Source of the DNA: Bacteroidales bacterium
Lineage (GTDB): Bacteria > Bacteroidota > Bacteroidia > Bacteroidales > GCA-2748055
Reading direction: 5' to 3'
NCBI GenBank assembly: GCA_021738565.1
Contig: JAIPBT010000038.1
Coordinates: forward strand, 1 to 43,876
DNA: 43,876 nt
The notes beneath the pieces were generated by a model. That model was not told the DNA's origin, searched no databases, and was given only the letters and a program-made list of their open reading frames with translations. The position numbers were made by a program, and so were the translations under genes. Shown in pieces: positions 25,119 to 33,409 of the stretch (position 1 is the first letter of the stretch; every line of letters begins with the position of its first letter).

Positions 25119-27122
25119 CTACCTGACACCGGGCACTGCCGATTTTTCAAGTACCAGCGCAGTCCTTGCCGGAATATAGAGATCAAGCTTTTGTTTCAAG
25201 CCAAATGATCTTTCCCTGGTGGTCCGGTGTAGCGTTGCAAGATCAACCCTTTCAAATCCTCCAAATCTTGCTTCATCAGATGAAAGGATATACCTGTATT
25301 TTCCCTGATCCGCCGGTAATCCGTAGGATGTGTAAGAATTTGATGGGTGGAAATTGAAAACAAACAGGAATTTACCCCTGGAAAATGAAATTATTTTGTC
25401 CCCATCATCTATTTTTACAGGATTACATGGATGTTCCAGACAGTTGCTGTTAACAATTAAGGTGATGATCTCCCTGTCAAAATCTCCCATGTAATGGTAT
25501 TTAAGTTCCATATTGTCAACAAGGGACCATTGCCGCCTGGCATACTGGTATGACCAGTTATTCCCTTCCCTCGGGAAATCAATCCATTCAGGATGACCGA
25601 ATTCATTGCCCATGAAATTGAGGTATCCGCCTCCCGCTGTAGCCAGGGTGATCAACCTGATCATTTTATGGAGGGCAATTCCCCGGTCAACAATAAGGTT
25701 TTCAGAACTTTTATTCATATGCCAGTACATTTCCTTATCAACAAGACGGAAAATGATGGTCTTATCACCTACCAGGGCCTGGTCATGAGATTCTGCATAA
25801 GCAATAACCTCTTCGCCAGGTCTTTTGGAGGTAAGTTCATGAAAAAGTTCAGTCATGTTCCAGTTCTCATCAGCCTTTTCCTTGATGATCCTGATCCAGT
25901 AATCGGGCACTCCCATGGACAGCCTGTGGGTAAATCCGATTCCGCCTGCATTCAACGGTGCAGCTAACCCGGGGTATCCGCTCATATCTTCCGCGATAGA
26001 GATAGCATCAGGTTTCAGTTCCGTGATCAGTTTGTTGGCAAGCGCCAGGCATACAATGGCATCTTCATCCTGACCGCCATCGAAATAGTTGTTATAAGAG
26101 GAAAAAGCCCTTTCAAGTCCATGATCATAATAGAGCATGCTTGTTACACCGTCAAATCTGAATCCGTCAAACCGGTATTCCTTTAACCAAAAATGAACAT
26201 TGGACAGCAGGAAATGCAATACTTCGTTCTTTCCATAATCATAACAAAGAGAATCCCATCCGGTATGTTCCCTGCGATGACCGGTATGAAAGAATTGTCC
26301 GGGATCGCCTGCATACATGCCCAATCCTTCCAGTTCATTCTTAACCGCATGTGAATGAACAATATCCATGATCACTGCAATGCCATGCTGGTGTGCCTCA
26401 TCGATCAGGTTTTTAAGATCATCGGGTGTTCCGAATCGCGAACTGACAGCGAAAAGTCCGGACACATGGTAGCCAAATGATCCGTAATAGGGGTGTTCCT
26501 GTATTGCCATTAATTGCAATGTATTGTAGCCTGATTCAATGACACGTGGCAATACCTGCTCCCGGAACTGCCGGAATGTACCTACGTTATGACCTTCAGT
26601 GGCCATTCCAACATGGGCTTCATAAATTACAGGATGTCTTCCTGACAGATCAGGTGACTCAAATTTCCATTTATAAGGTTCCCGGGGCGACCATACCTGG
26701 GCGTTGAAAATACCTGTCTCTTCGATTTGAACCGTTCTGAGGGCCCATGCAGGGATCCGGTCACCACTGCCATTGTTCCAGGTTACTTTTAATTTGTACT
26801 GGTCTCCGTGGTTAATGTAATCCAATGGGATCTTTAGTTCCCAGGTGCTATCGGATATTTTACTGAGTGCAAAATCTTCGTTGACCGACCAATCATTGAA
26901 TTCACCGATCAGGTGTACACTCTTTGCATTGGGCATCCAATCCCTGAAAATCCAATCCTTTTCAGTTCTATGGATTCCAAAATACAGGTGCCCGGTAGAA
27001 AATGATTCCAGGTTTTCAGAATCAGCGGTGAGCTCACTTTCTTTTTTCTTTATCAGTTCAGCCCTTCTCTTTATTACCGGTGCATAAGGTTCAAGCCAGG
27101 GGTCCGTTTCAATTATTTTCAT
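25119..27122 (-). CDS. glgB: 1,4-alpha-glucan branching enzyme
   Basis: This is a 667-residue GH13 enzyme with an N-terminal CBM48 domain (about 45-145; WMPNAKSVHLIGEFNDW at 62-78). The (beta/alpha)8 barrel contains the catalytic triad: Asp324 in RFDGFRFDGV, Glu378 in SIAEDMSGYPG and Asp447 in AESHDQALVGDK. The motifs LMAIQEHPYYGSFGYHV and MDIVHSHAVKN are closer to the eukaryotic GBE1-like subfamily (GH13_8) than to E. coli GlgB. It makes alpha-1,6 branches on the chains built by the neighbouring synthases. It is transcribed towards the fusion gene and has its own promoter, so it can be controlled separately. Confidence 0.95.
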   Translation of the reverse strand: MKIIETDPWLEPYAPVIKRRAELIKKKESELTADSENLESFSTGHLYFGIHRTEKDWIFRDWMPNAKSVHLIGEFNDWSVNEDFALSKISDSTWELKIPLDYINHGDQYKLKVTWNNGSGDRIPAWALRTVQIEETGIFNAQVWSPREPYKWKFESPDLSGRHPVIYEAHVGMATEGHNVGTFRQFREQVLPRVIESGYNTLQLMAIQEHPYYGSFGYHVSGLFAVSSRFGTPDDLKNLIDEAHQHGIAVIMDIVHSHAVKNELEGLGMYAGDPGQFFHTGHRREHTGWDSLCYDYGKNEVLHFLLSNVHFWLKEYRFDGFRFDGVTSMLYYDHGLERAFSSYNNYFDGGQDEDAIVCLALANKLITELKPDAISIAEDMSGYPGLAAPLNAGGIGFTHRLSMGVPDYWIRIIKEKADENWNMTELFHELTSKRPGEEVIAYAESHDQALVGDKTIIFRLVDKEMYWHMNKSSENLIVDRGIALHKMIRLITLATAGGGYLNFMGNEFGHPEWIDFPREGNNWSYQYARRQWSLVDNMELKYHYMGDFDREIITLIVNSNCLEHPCNPVKIDDGDKIISFSRGKFLFVFNFHPSNSYTSYGLPADQGKYRYILSSDEARFGGFERVDLATLHRTTRERSFGLKQKLDLYIPARTALVLEKSAVPGVR

Positions 27123-27154
27123 ACTTGGTCTGATCGTGGAATGAGAGCAAGATA

Positions 27155-27162
27155 CAAAAATA
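27155..27162 (-). promoter_or_regulatory. -7 box for glgB
   Basis: On the minus strand TATTTTTG matches TAnnTTTG and lies 32 nt before the glgB ATG. It is in the 208-nt region shared with the divergent ribF. Confidence 0.45.
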
Positions 27163-27236
27163 TGATTATGAATATGATTTTAACAGGATCATTTAATATC
27201 TGGTCCGCCGGGGAGATTTATTTTATTAAATTTGTG

Positions 27237-27244
27237 CCGCGATT
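27237..27244 (+). promoter_or_regulatory. -7 box for ribF-ahcY
   Basis: TAAATTTG matches TAnnTTTG, followed by TGCCGC, and lies 87 nt before the ribF ATG. I saw no riboswitch fold in the leader. Confidence 0.45.
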
Positions 27245-27330
27245 GACCCCCCACGAATCTGCATGCGATGCGTTTAAGAGTCTGCCGAATGGGTCATGAA
27301 ATTTTGTACTTGCTAATTTGAAACCGTGAG

Positions 27331-28269
27331 ATGGAAGTCTTTAACATAAGTGACAAACCGGAGATCAAAAATCCGGTGGTTACCATTGGTATTTTCGATG
27401 GGGTTCACAAGGGTCATAGGTTTATTCTGATGAACCTGATCAGAAGGGCCAGGCAAACCGGGGGAAAATCTGTCGTGATTACACTGTGGCCCCATCCCCG
27501 CCTTGTCCTGAATAAAGATGTCTGGAATTTCCGGTTGTTGCATTCCAAGGAAGAAAAGATACACCATCTGAGTAAGATGGGAATAGATTATTGTATTGTT
27601 ATCCCGTTTACTTCTGAACTGGCTGCTAAAAGTGCATGTGACTTTGTCCAGGAGTTCCTTGTTGAAAAACTCAAGGCAAAAAGGTTGTTGCTTGGTTATG
27701 ACAATGCCTTTGGAAAGGATAGGAATGGAAATCCTGAAATCCTTGCGGAATGTGCATCCAAATCCGGACTGATCGTTGAGAAAATTGATGAATTCAGGGA
27801 ATCAGCCGGCAACATCAGTTCAACAGCAATAAGGAATTCCCTGCTTGAAGGAGACCTGCCCAGGACCAGGAAGATGCTTGATTACGATTATTATCTTGAA
27901 GGTCGTGTTACAACGGGAAACCAGCTGGGCAGAAAACTTGGATATCCAACTGCCAACATCATTCCCCAGTCAGCCTATAAACTTATCCCAAAAGATGGTG
28001 TATATGCTGTTCATGTTGAATATGAAAATGAAATGTATGAAGCCATGCTGAATATCGGAATCCGGCCTACCATCGACAGCGCAAATCCTGTTAAGATCAT
28101 AGAAGCCCATTTATTTGATGTAGATTTTGATCTTTATGACAGGGAAGTTGTTGTACATTTCAGAAAGCGCATCAGGGATGAAATAAAATTTTCAAACCTT
28201 GAAGCACTCAAACAACAGTTGCGAAAAGATGAGTTGGAAATAAGGAATTTATTATCAGGGAATTATTAA
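27331..28269 (+). CDS. ribF: Bifunctional riboflavin kinase / FMN adenylyltransferase
   Basis: This is a 312-residue protein of the standard RibF length. The N-terminal nucleotidyltransferase half carries [11 protein letters not shown] (residues 20-30), [11 protein letters not shown] and [12 protein letters not shown], with [13 protein letters not shown] near 165-180. The C-terminal flavokinase half carries [11 protein letters not shown] (about 201-211), DGVYAVHVE and LNIGIRPT. It converts riboflavin to FMN and then FAD in the cytoplasm. It is 23 nt upstream of the likely ahcY start and probably co-transcribed with it. Confidence 0.96.
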   Translation: MEVFNISDKPEIKNPVVTIGIFDGVHKGHRFILMNLIRRARQTGGKSVVITLWPHPRLVLNKDVWNFRLLHSKEEKIHHLSKMGIDYCIVIPFTSELAAKSACDFVQEFLVEKLKAKRLLLGYDNAFGKDRNGNPEILAECASKSGLIVEKIDEFRESAGNISSTAIRNSLLEGDLPRTRKMLDYDYYLEGRVTTGNQLGRKLGYPTANIIPQSAYKLIPKDGVYAVHVEYENEMYEAMLNIGIRPTIDSANPVKIIEAHLFDVDFDLYDREVVVHFRKRIRDEIKFSNLEALKQQLRKDELEIRNLLSGNY

Positions 28270-28292
28270 TTTTGCAAATAAATTTGTTGATC

Positions 28293-29714
28293 ATGGAGAC
28301 ATTGTCGTACGTAGAATCGTTGCCTTATAAGGTTGCAGATATTAATTTGGCAGCGTATGGAAGAAAAGAGATAGAAATCGCAGAAAAAGAGATGCCCGGG
28401 TTGATGTCGATCAGGGAAAAATATGCCAGGGAGAAGCCGCTGAAGGGCGCGCGGATAACTGGCTCATTGCATATGACCATACAAACAGCCGTTCTGATTG
28501 AGACTCTGGTTGCACTGGGGGCGGATGTTCGCTGGGCAAGCTGCAATATCTTCTCAACACAGGATCATGCGGCGGCAGCAATTGCCAAATCCGGCATACC
28601 TGTTTTTGCATGGAAGGGTGAAACCCTTGAAGAATATTGGTGGTGTACGGCGCAGGCACTTTCATTCCCGGATGGGAAAGGTCCCAACCTGATAGTTGAT
28701 GATGGCGGTGATGCAACATTGCTGGTACATAAAGGTTATGCGGCTGAAGATGATCCCGGGTTGCTGGAAGCAGAAGGCGAGAGCCGGGAGGAAAAAGTGG
28801 TTATTCAGACCATGAAACGCATTCTTGCTGAAGATCCGCAAAAATGGCACAGGACAGCAGCTGACATGAAAGGGGTTTCTGAGGAGACAACCACAGGAGT
28901 TCACAGGTTGTACCAGATGCTTGAAAAGAATGAATTGCTGTTCCCCGCGATCAATGTGAATGATTCTGTTACCAAATCAAAATTTGATAACCTTTATGGA
29001 TGCCGGGAGTCCCTCGCTGATGGAATTAAGCGTGCAACCGATGTGATGGTTGCAGGTAAAGTTGTAGTGGTTGCCGGCTATGGTGATGTTGGCAAAGGAT
29101 GTGCACAATCAATGAAATCCTACGGAGCACGCGTAATTGTTACTGAAATCGACCCCATTTGCGCCCTGCAGGCTGCCATGGAAGGATATGAAGTGACAAC
29201 ACTCGAAGAAACCCTTCCCTACGGAAATATTTTTGTTACGGCTACCGGTAACAGGGATGTCATCACCACTGCGCATATGTCGAAAATGAGGGACCAGGCG
29301 ATCGTATGTAACATTGGTCATTTTGACAATGAGATCCAGGTTGACAGGCTCGATGAAATTGAAGGTGTAACAAAATTGAACATAAAACCGCAGGTTGACA
29401 AGTATATCTTTGATGACGGGCACGCAATCTTTTTGCTGGCTGAAGGCCGTTTGGTAAACCTCGGGTGTGCAACGGGTCACCCTTCATTTGTTATGAGCAA
29501 CTCGTTTTCAAACCAGACCCTTGCACAGATTGATCTGTGGCAGCACGATTATGATCTGGGTGTTTATATGTTGTCGAAAAAGCTAGACGAAGAGGTAGCC
29601 AGGCTTCATCTTGGTCAGCTCGGGGTGAAACTTACTTCCCTGACCGAAGAGCAGTCTTCCTATTTAGGCGTACCGAAAGATGGCCCCTTCAAACCGGATC
29701 ATTACAGATATTAA
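28293..29714 (+). CDS. ahcY: S-adenosylhomocysteine hydrolase
   Basis: The enzyme has 473 residues from the ATG at 28293; a TTG at 28272 would add seven residues and is less likely. The sequence has [56 protein letters not shown] and the NAD-binding loop GYGDVGKG (about 262-269). The C-terminus ends [11 protein letters not shown], the conserved last residues that close the active site of the neighbouring subunit. It splits S-adenosylhomocysteine into adenosine and homocysteine and so relieves product inhibition of methyltransferases. It follows ribF with a 23-nt gap. A MITE-like element begins 57 nt after its stop. Confidence 0.97.
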   Translation: METLSYVESLPYKVADINLAAYGRKEIEIAEKEMPGLMSIREKYAREKPLKGARITGSLHMTIQTAVLIETLVALGADVRWASCNIFSTQDHAAAAIAKSGIPVFAWKGETLEEYWWCTAQALSFPDGKGPNLIVDDGGDATLLVHKGYAAEDDPGLLEAEGESREEKVVIQTMKRILAEDPQKWHRTAADMKGVSEETTTGVHRLYQMLEKNELLFPAINVNDSVTKSKFDNLYGCRESLADGIKRATDVMVAGKVVVVAGYGDVGKGCAQSMKSYGARVIVTEIDPICALQAAMEGYEVTTLEETLPYGNIFVTATGNRDVITTAHMSKMRDQAIVCNIGHFDNEIQVDRLDEIEGVTKLNIKPQVDKYIFDDGHAIFLLAEGRLVNLGCATGHPSFVMSNSFSNQTLAQIDLWQHDYDLGVYMLSKKLDEEVARLHLGQLGVKLTSLTEEQSSYLGVPKDGPFKPDHYRY

Positions 29715-29770
29715 GCTGGTTCACAGGTATCCGGTGAGATAAGTTCAGGCGATTTATATCGTAATATTTT

Positions 29771-29928
29771 TAATTGGTGTCTGTCAATAAAGTTGGGTGG
29801 CTGGATTATAATTTTCGTTTGCAAGGCCTGCGAAGTCGGGAAATGTGGAGTCCTGATATATTATCGGGATGAGCAATTTCCCGACGAGCGTAACGCAGCA
29901 AACGGACATTATGGACAGACACCAATTA
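29771..29928. mobile_element. MITE-like 158-bp inverted-repeat element
   Basis: The ends TAATTGGTGTCTGTC (29771-29785) and GACAGACACCAATTA (29914-29928) are perfect 15-bp inverted copies. Inside are nested pairs: CGTTTGC/GCAAACG (29816-29822, 29898-29904) and GTCGGGAAAT/ATTTCCCGAC (29835-29844, 29876-29885). The whole unit can fold into a long cruciform. No protein is encoded, so if mobile it depends on a transposase elsewhere. It fills the gap between convergent ahcY and the Rieske-like gene, and its right end supplies that gene's stop codon. A role as a two-way terminator is an alternative. Confidence 0.75.
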
Positions 29929-30348
29929 GTTATAAACGTGAAGTAGGTCACCTTCAACAACCGAGTAATATTCATGAAGGCCAAATGTGGCCGGACCTTC
30001 AATAGGGTCTCCACCCAGGAGCAGCATGTATCTTGATTTGCATTCCGGGCATGTGAATACACCTTCGAATTCTTCATCGGGAAGCACCATTTCATTATGA
30101 TCGGGATACCTGGTACAGGTGCGGTCATATACGTGAAAAAGATCATAATCCTCCCTGTAAACGATCAGTCCGTTCACACCTCCGTCAATAAGCGTGGTTG
30201 AGCTGAGTGCCGGATTCCCCAGTTCACTGATGATATTAAGATGCAGGTCAACCCTCACGTAGGGAATATGATATTGGTCACTTTCACATCCTGTAAACAG
30301 CGAAACGATCAAACCCAACAATATGCTCAGGTAGATTTTTTTTATCAT
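29926..30348 (-). CDS. Lipoprotein with a Rieske-like fold lacking His ligands
   Basis: This 140-residue lipoprotein has lipobox LFTGC (Cys21). Residues about 30-140 follow a Rieske ferredoxin pattern: GVNGLIVYRE (57-66), FHVYDRTCTRY (71-81), FTCPECKSRY (98-107), LGGDPIEGPATFGLHEY (111-127). True Rieske proteins bind 2Fe-2S through CxH and CxxH. Here the first site is C78-T-R and the second is C100-P-E-C103 with no histidine after it, so a normal Rieske cluster is unlikely. Three cysteines remain; they could bind another metal. Small Bacteroidota lipoproteins with this pattern exist, as I recall, without known function. Its TAA stop lies within the end of the inverted-repeat element. Confidence 0.7.
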   Translation of the reverse strand: MIKKIYLSILLGLIVSLFTGCESDQYHIPYVRVDLHLNIISELGNPALSSTTLIDGGVNGLIVYREDYDLFHVYDRTCTRYPDHNEMVLPDEEFEGVFTCPECKSRYMLLLGGDPIEGPATFGLHEYYSVVEGDLLHVYN

Positions 30349-30368
30349 GTGGCATGAATTATCAACTA

Positions 30369-30376
30369 CAAAGATA
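30369..30376 (-). promoter_or_regulatory. -7 box for the Rieske-like lipoprotein gene
   Basis: On the minus strand TATCTTTG is a full match to TAnnTTTG, 20 nt before the ATG at 30348. Confidence 0.5.
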
Positions 30377-30455
30377 GAGACATTAGCAATTGGTTAATAA
30401 TTTTTATAATTTTAACTGTTGGTTCAAGTACATTATTGTACTTAATTATTCTGTT

Positions 30456-30983
30456 ATGGAATTTGATATCGGTACATTATTATATATTGCTATTACTGTC
30501 ATAGCAATAGTTGCGAGTATTGTTGGGAAGAAGAAAAAATCTCAACAGGGTTCGTCATCTAAAGGCCAGGGATCTGGTTCTACAGGATTTTTCGGCAGAC
30601 TGGAAGAGCAATTTGGAGGTATGATTGATGAAGCACAAGGTTCGGTGGATTCCATAAAGGAAGAAATTGGATTTGGGGAAGATGAGTCTGAACTACAGAA
30701 AACCAATGAGCCGCAGGTTCAGCAACCGGTAAATATATCCCGTTCGAATAATTCCTCCCCTGAATTGGCATATACTGATTTTGAAGGTGTATATGATCCT
30801 GACAAGCAAGAGAATGCCGAAGTCATTGAGGCCGAAGCTGTCAGAACCACAGGGCAAGAAGAAAATATCCAGCTGATAGACCTGGATGAATCCTTTCATC
30901 CCGATTATTTTGAGATCGTTAAAGATTTTGACCTGGGCACAGCAGTTATATATTCCACAATAATTAATCGTTTAGGATACTAA
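30456..30983 (+). CDS. Small membrane-anchored acidic protein, function unknown
   Basis: The protein has 175 residues from the ATG at 30456; a start at 30390 would add a Cys/Tyr-rich piece with no family look. One N-terminal membrane helix (about residues 6-22, IGTLLYIAITVIAIVASIV) is followed by GKKKKSQ, so the N-terminus should face out and the remainder the cytoplasm. The soluble part is Ser/Gly-rich at first, then acidic (FGGMIDEAQGSVDSIKEEIG) and low in recognisable structure. It ends in a short conserved-looking piece (LGTAVIYSTIINRLGY). I know of no function. It lies upstream of greA but greA has its own promoter box. Confidence 0.75.
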   Translation: MEFDIGTLLYIAITVIAIVASIVGKKKKSQQGSSSKGQGSGSTGFFGRLEEQFGGMIDEAQGSVDSIKEEIGFGEDESELQKTNEPQVQQPVNISRSNNSSPELAYTDFEGVYDPDKQENAEVIEAEAVRTTGQEENIQLIDLDESFHPDYFEIVKDFDLGTAVIYSTIINRLGY

Positions 30984-30991
30984 AATTTTCT

Positions 30992-30999
30992 TAACTTTG
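30992..30999 (+). promoter_or_regulatory. -7 box for greA
   Basis: TAACTTTG matches TAnnTTTG and is followed by CGGTGCAAAAG. It lies 76 nt before the greA ATG and just after the stop of the small membrane protein gene. Confidence 0.55.
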
Positions 31000-31067
31000 C
31001 GGTGCAAAAGAGTTCCGGGGGCCGGGATTCTTTTTTATTTTAATGAACATATTAAAGCAAGATTGCG

Positions 31068-31541
31068 ATGACAAATGTTTCATACATCACTGAAGAGGGT
31101 TTGGCTAAAATAAAGCAGGAGCTTGAACATTTGGTAAAGATTGAACGTCCGGCAATTTCTGAACAGATTGCAGAAGCAAGGGATAAAGGCGACCTTTCGG
31201 AGAACGCAGAATATGACGCAGCCAAAGAGGCACAGGGAATGCTGGAGATGAAAATTGTGAAGTTGGAACAGATTGTTGCAAATGCGCGTATCATTGATGA
31301 ATCAAAGATCGATACCAGTACTGTTCAGATTATGAACAGGGTAAAGTTAAAGAACTGTAAAACGGATAAGGTTGTTGAGTATACAATTGTTTCAGAGAGC
31401 GAATCCGATATTAAAGTCGGAAAAATTGCGGTTACTACACCCATTGCCAGGGGGCTGCTCGGGAAAAAAGTCGGTGAAGTAGCAGATATTGACGTCCCTT
31501 CCGGTCACATGTCATTTGAGATCATGGAAATTTCCATGTAA
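31068..31541 (+). CDS. greA: Transcription elongation factor GreA
   Basis: This is a 157-residue protein with the N-terminal coiled coil (residues 1-75, including ITEEGLAKIKQELEHL and EARDKGDLSENAEYDAAKEAQ) and the C-terminal globular domain (80-157). The coiled-coil tip acids D41 and E44 in DLSENAEY are the ones that reach the RNA polymerase active site and trigger cleavage of backtracked RNA. SPIAxALLGKxVGD of the family is present as TPIARGLLGKKVGE. It is followed after 13 nt by the HIT protein gene, likely on the same transcript. Confidence 0.97.
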   Translation: MTNVSYITEEGLAKIKQELEHLVKIERPAISEQIAEARDKGDLSENAEYDAAKEAQGMLEMKIVKLEQIVANARIIDESKIDTSTVQIMNRVKLKNCKTDKVVEYTIVSESESDIKVGKIAVTTPIARGLLGKKVGEVADIDVPSGHMSFEIMEISM

Positions 31542-31554
31542 AAATATTTTTGTC

Positions 31555-31950
31555 ATGGCTTCAATATTTACAAGGATCATTGAGGGAGAGATCCCTTCTT
31601 ATAAGATCGCCGAGGATGAAAGATTTTACGCATTTTTAGATATAAATCCACTGGCCAGGGGACATATTTTGGTTGTTCCAAAAGTTGAGACGGACTATCT
31701 CTTTGACCTGGATGAGGATTTGCTCGGGGAGATGATGAAATTTTCAAAACGCATTGCGCTGGCCATTGACAAGACAATGGATTGCAAGCGTGTTGGCGTG
31801 GCTGTGCTGGGACTTGAAGTGCCACATGCACACATTCACCTTTGCCCGATCAATGACCTTTACGACATTGATTTCAGCAAGCCCAAACTCAAATTGTCAC
31901 CCGATGAGTTCCAGGAAATTGCGGAAACGATTGCAAAAGAAGTAGAGTAG
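31555..31950 (+). CDS. HIT-family nucleotide hydrolase/transferase
   Basis: The protein has 131 residues from the ATG at 31555; an earlier start would overlap greA and add non-family sequence. SIFTRIIEGEIPSYKIAEDE at the start and the histidine triad PHAHIHLCP (His91, His93, His95) mark it as a HIT protein of the Hint/HinT-like branch. These hydrolyse adenosine phosphoramidates and related dinucleotides in the cytoplasm. It is in an operon with greA. Its stop is 1 nt from the end of the convergent ruvC, so no terminator fits between them. Confidence 0.94.
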   Translation: MASIFTRIIEGEIPSYKIAEDERFYAFLDINPLARGHILVVPKVETDYLFDLDEDLLGEMMKFSKRIALAIDKTMDCKRVGVAVLGLEVPHAHIHLCPINDLYDIDFSKPKLKLSPDEFQEIAETIAKEVE

Positions 31951-31951
31951 C

Positions 31952-32506
31952 TCATTTGATCCTGTCAGGATTCTTTTTAATGAAGGCTTCCCAATTATTG
32001 GCTCCAGCACTTTTTACAGATAGGGATTTTTCATAAAAATGGCAGACAGCTACGGCAAGACCGTCGGTTGCGTCAAAATTCGACGGCATGTTTTTAATCC
32101 GGAACATTTGTGATAACATTGCAGAAACCTGTTCTTTTGACGCCTGTCCCACCCCAGTAATTGAAAGCTTAATCTTCCTGGGGGCATATTCAAATACAGG
32201 TATTTCCCTGTACAAAGCAGCTGCAATGGCCGCACCCTGTGCCCTGCCCAGTTTGAGCATGGACTGAACGTTCTTTCCATAGAAAGGAGCTTCGATGGCC
32301 AGCTCTTCCGGGTTGTAATTTTCTATGAGCCTGATGGTATGATTGAATATCGCACTCAGCTTTTTATAATGATCACCCTCTTTCCGGATGTCCAGTATGC
32401 CCATATCAATGAATCCGGGCTGTTTTGAAGTTGCATTGAGCACTCCAAATCCCATGATGTTTGTTCCGGGATCAATCCCGAGTATGATCCTTTCCTTTTC
32501 CGGCAT
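31952..32506 (-). CDS. ruvC: Holliday junction resolvase RuvC
   Basis: This is a 184-residue RNase H-fold nuclease. The catalytic acids are in place: Asp12 (LGIDPGT), Glu72 (LAIEAPFYGKN), and Asp145 and Asp148 (FDATDGLAVA). GRAQGAAIAAAL and YAPRKIKLSITGVGQASKEQV are typical of the family. It cuts four-way junctions at recombination sites, working with RuvAB, which are not in this window. The start at 32506 is needed for the full first beta strand and overlaps the end of the upstream EamA gene by 35 nt, so the two are coupled. It is the last gene of serS-eamA-ruvC. Confidence 0.96.
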   Translation of the reverse strand: MPEKERIILGIDPGTNIMGFGVLNATSKQPGFIDMGILDIRKEGDHYKKLSAIFNHTIRLIENYNPEELAIEAPFYGKNVQSMLKLGRAQGAAIAAALYREIPVFEYAPRKIKLSITGVGQASKEQVSAMLSQMFRIKNMPSNFDATDGLAVAVCHFYEKSLSVKSAGANNWEAFIKKNPDRIK

Positions 32507-33395
32507 TTTGATACTTTACAGAATTTTGAATAATGATACCGGTGACTACCAGAATTATTCCAAAGATAGTAGAAATATATATGCTCTCTCCCAGGAAAAA
32601 GTGAACAAAAACAAGGTTTAAAAAAGGGGCAATAAAAACCAGGTTGGAAATCCGCGCTGTTGTTGATGAAAGCTGAAGTGCTTTCAACCACAGGACAAAT
32701 GCAAATCCCATTTCGAAGATTCCAATATAAACGGCTGCAAACCATGCTTCACGTCCGGCAGGCAAGCCTGGCTCCCTGAAGGCAGAACCAAGAATCAGGT
32801 AGATGGAAGAAAAAGCAAAGATCAGCAGCAAACCGACCACCTCGTCGATTTTACTTTTCATGTTGAATATCCAGTAAAATGCCCAGAGTACTGCCGTGAA
32901 CAATGCCAGCAGGATACCTTTCAGATTTGAGCTTTCTGAAAACAGGTTTCCTCCCTGTAATGACAATACAAATACTCCGGCAAAACTTATGATCATTGAG
33001 ATGATGCTTATCCAGCCTATTTTCTGGTTCAGCAAGGGTATTGATATTAAAACGAGTACAATCGGCCAGGTCATATTCAATGGTTGTGCTATCTGCCCGG
33101 GCAGGAGGTCATAAGCCTTAAACAATATGAAATAGTATAATGCAGGGTTTAATAGCCCAAGCAAAGCGCTCCGCAACAGGGCCTGCCTGCCTGTCTTCAG
33201 CAGGATCCTTATCTTTCCCTGCATAACTACCGTTAGTGCCAGTACAATAGTTGAAACAATGGCAGCACCTGTTACCATTTGATAATTGTCCTGGTATTTC
33301 AGGCCAAGTTTGAATGCAGTCGGTACGGTTGACCAGAAAAAGACTGCAGTAAGGGCAAACAGGTATGCTTTTTTTTGATTTTTTATTTGTTCCAC
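32472..33395 (-). CDS. EamA/DMT-superfamily transporter
   Basis: This 307-residue protein has about ten membrane helices in two EamA halves (residues about 10-140 and 155-290). The first helix FALTAVFFWSTVPTAFKLGL is typical of drug/metabolite transporters. WPIVLVLISIPLLNQK and TAVLWAFYWIFNMK open later segments. The substrate (amino acids, metabolites or drugs) cannot be told from sequence. It begins 14 nt after serS and overlaps ruvC by 35 nt. The C-terminus is a short basic cytoplasmic tail. Confidence 0.9.
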   Translation of the reverse strand: MEQIKNQKKAYLFALTAVFFWSTVPTAFKLGLKYQDNYQMVTGAAIVSTIVLALTVVMQGKIRILLKTGRQALLRSALLGLLNPALYYFILFKAYDLLPGQIAQPLNMTWPIVLVLISIPLLNQKIGWISIISMIISFAGVFVLSLQGGNLFSESSNLKGILLALFTAVLWAFYWIFNMKSKIDEVVGLLLIFAFSSIYLILGSAFREPGLPAGREAWFAAVYIGIFEMGFAFVLWLKALQLSSTTARISNLVFIAPFLNLVFVHFFLGESIYISTIFGIILVVTGIIIQNSVKYQNAGKGKDHTRD

Positions 33396-33409
33396 CTTCC
33401 GGTACGGAA

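Noticed and set aside
27123-27330. FMN riboswitch upstream of ribF
   Set aside because: The leader is short and lacks the conserved multi-stem core; ribF in this phylum is usually not riboswitch-controlled.
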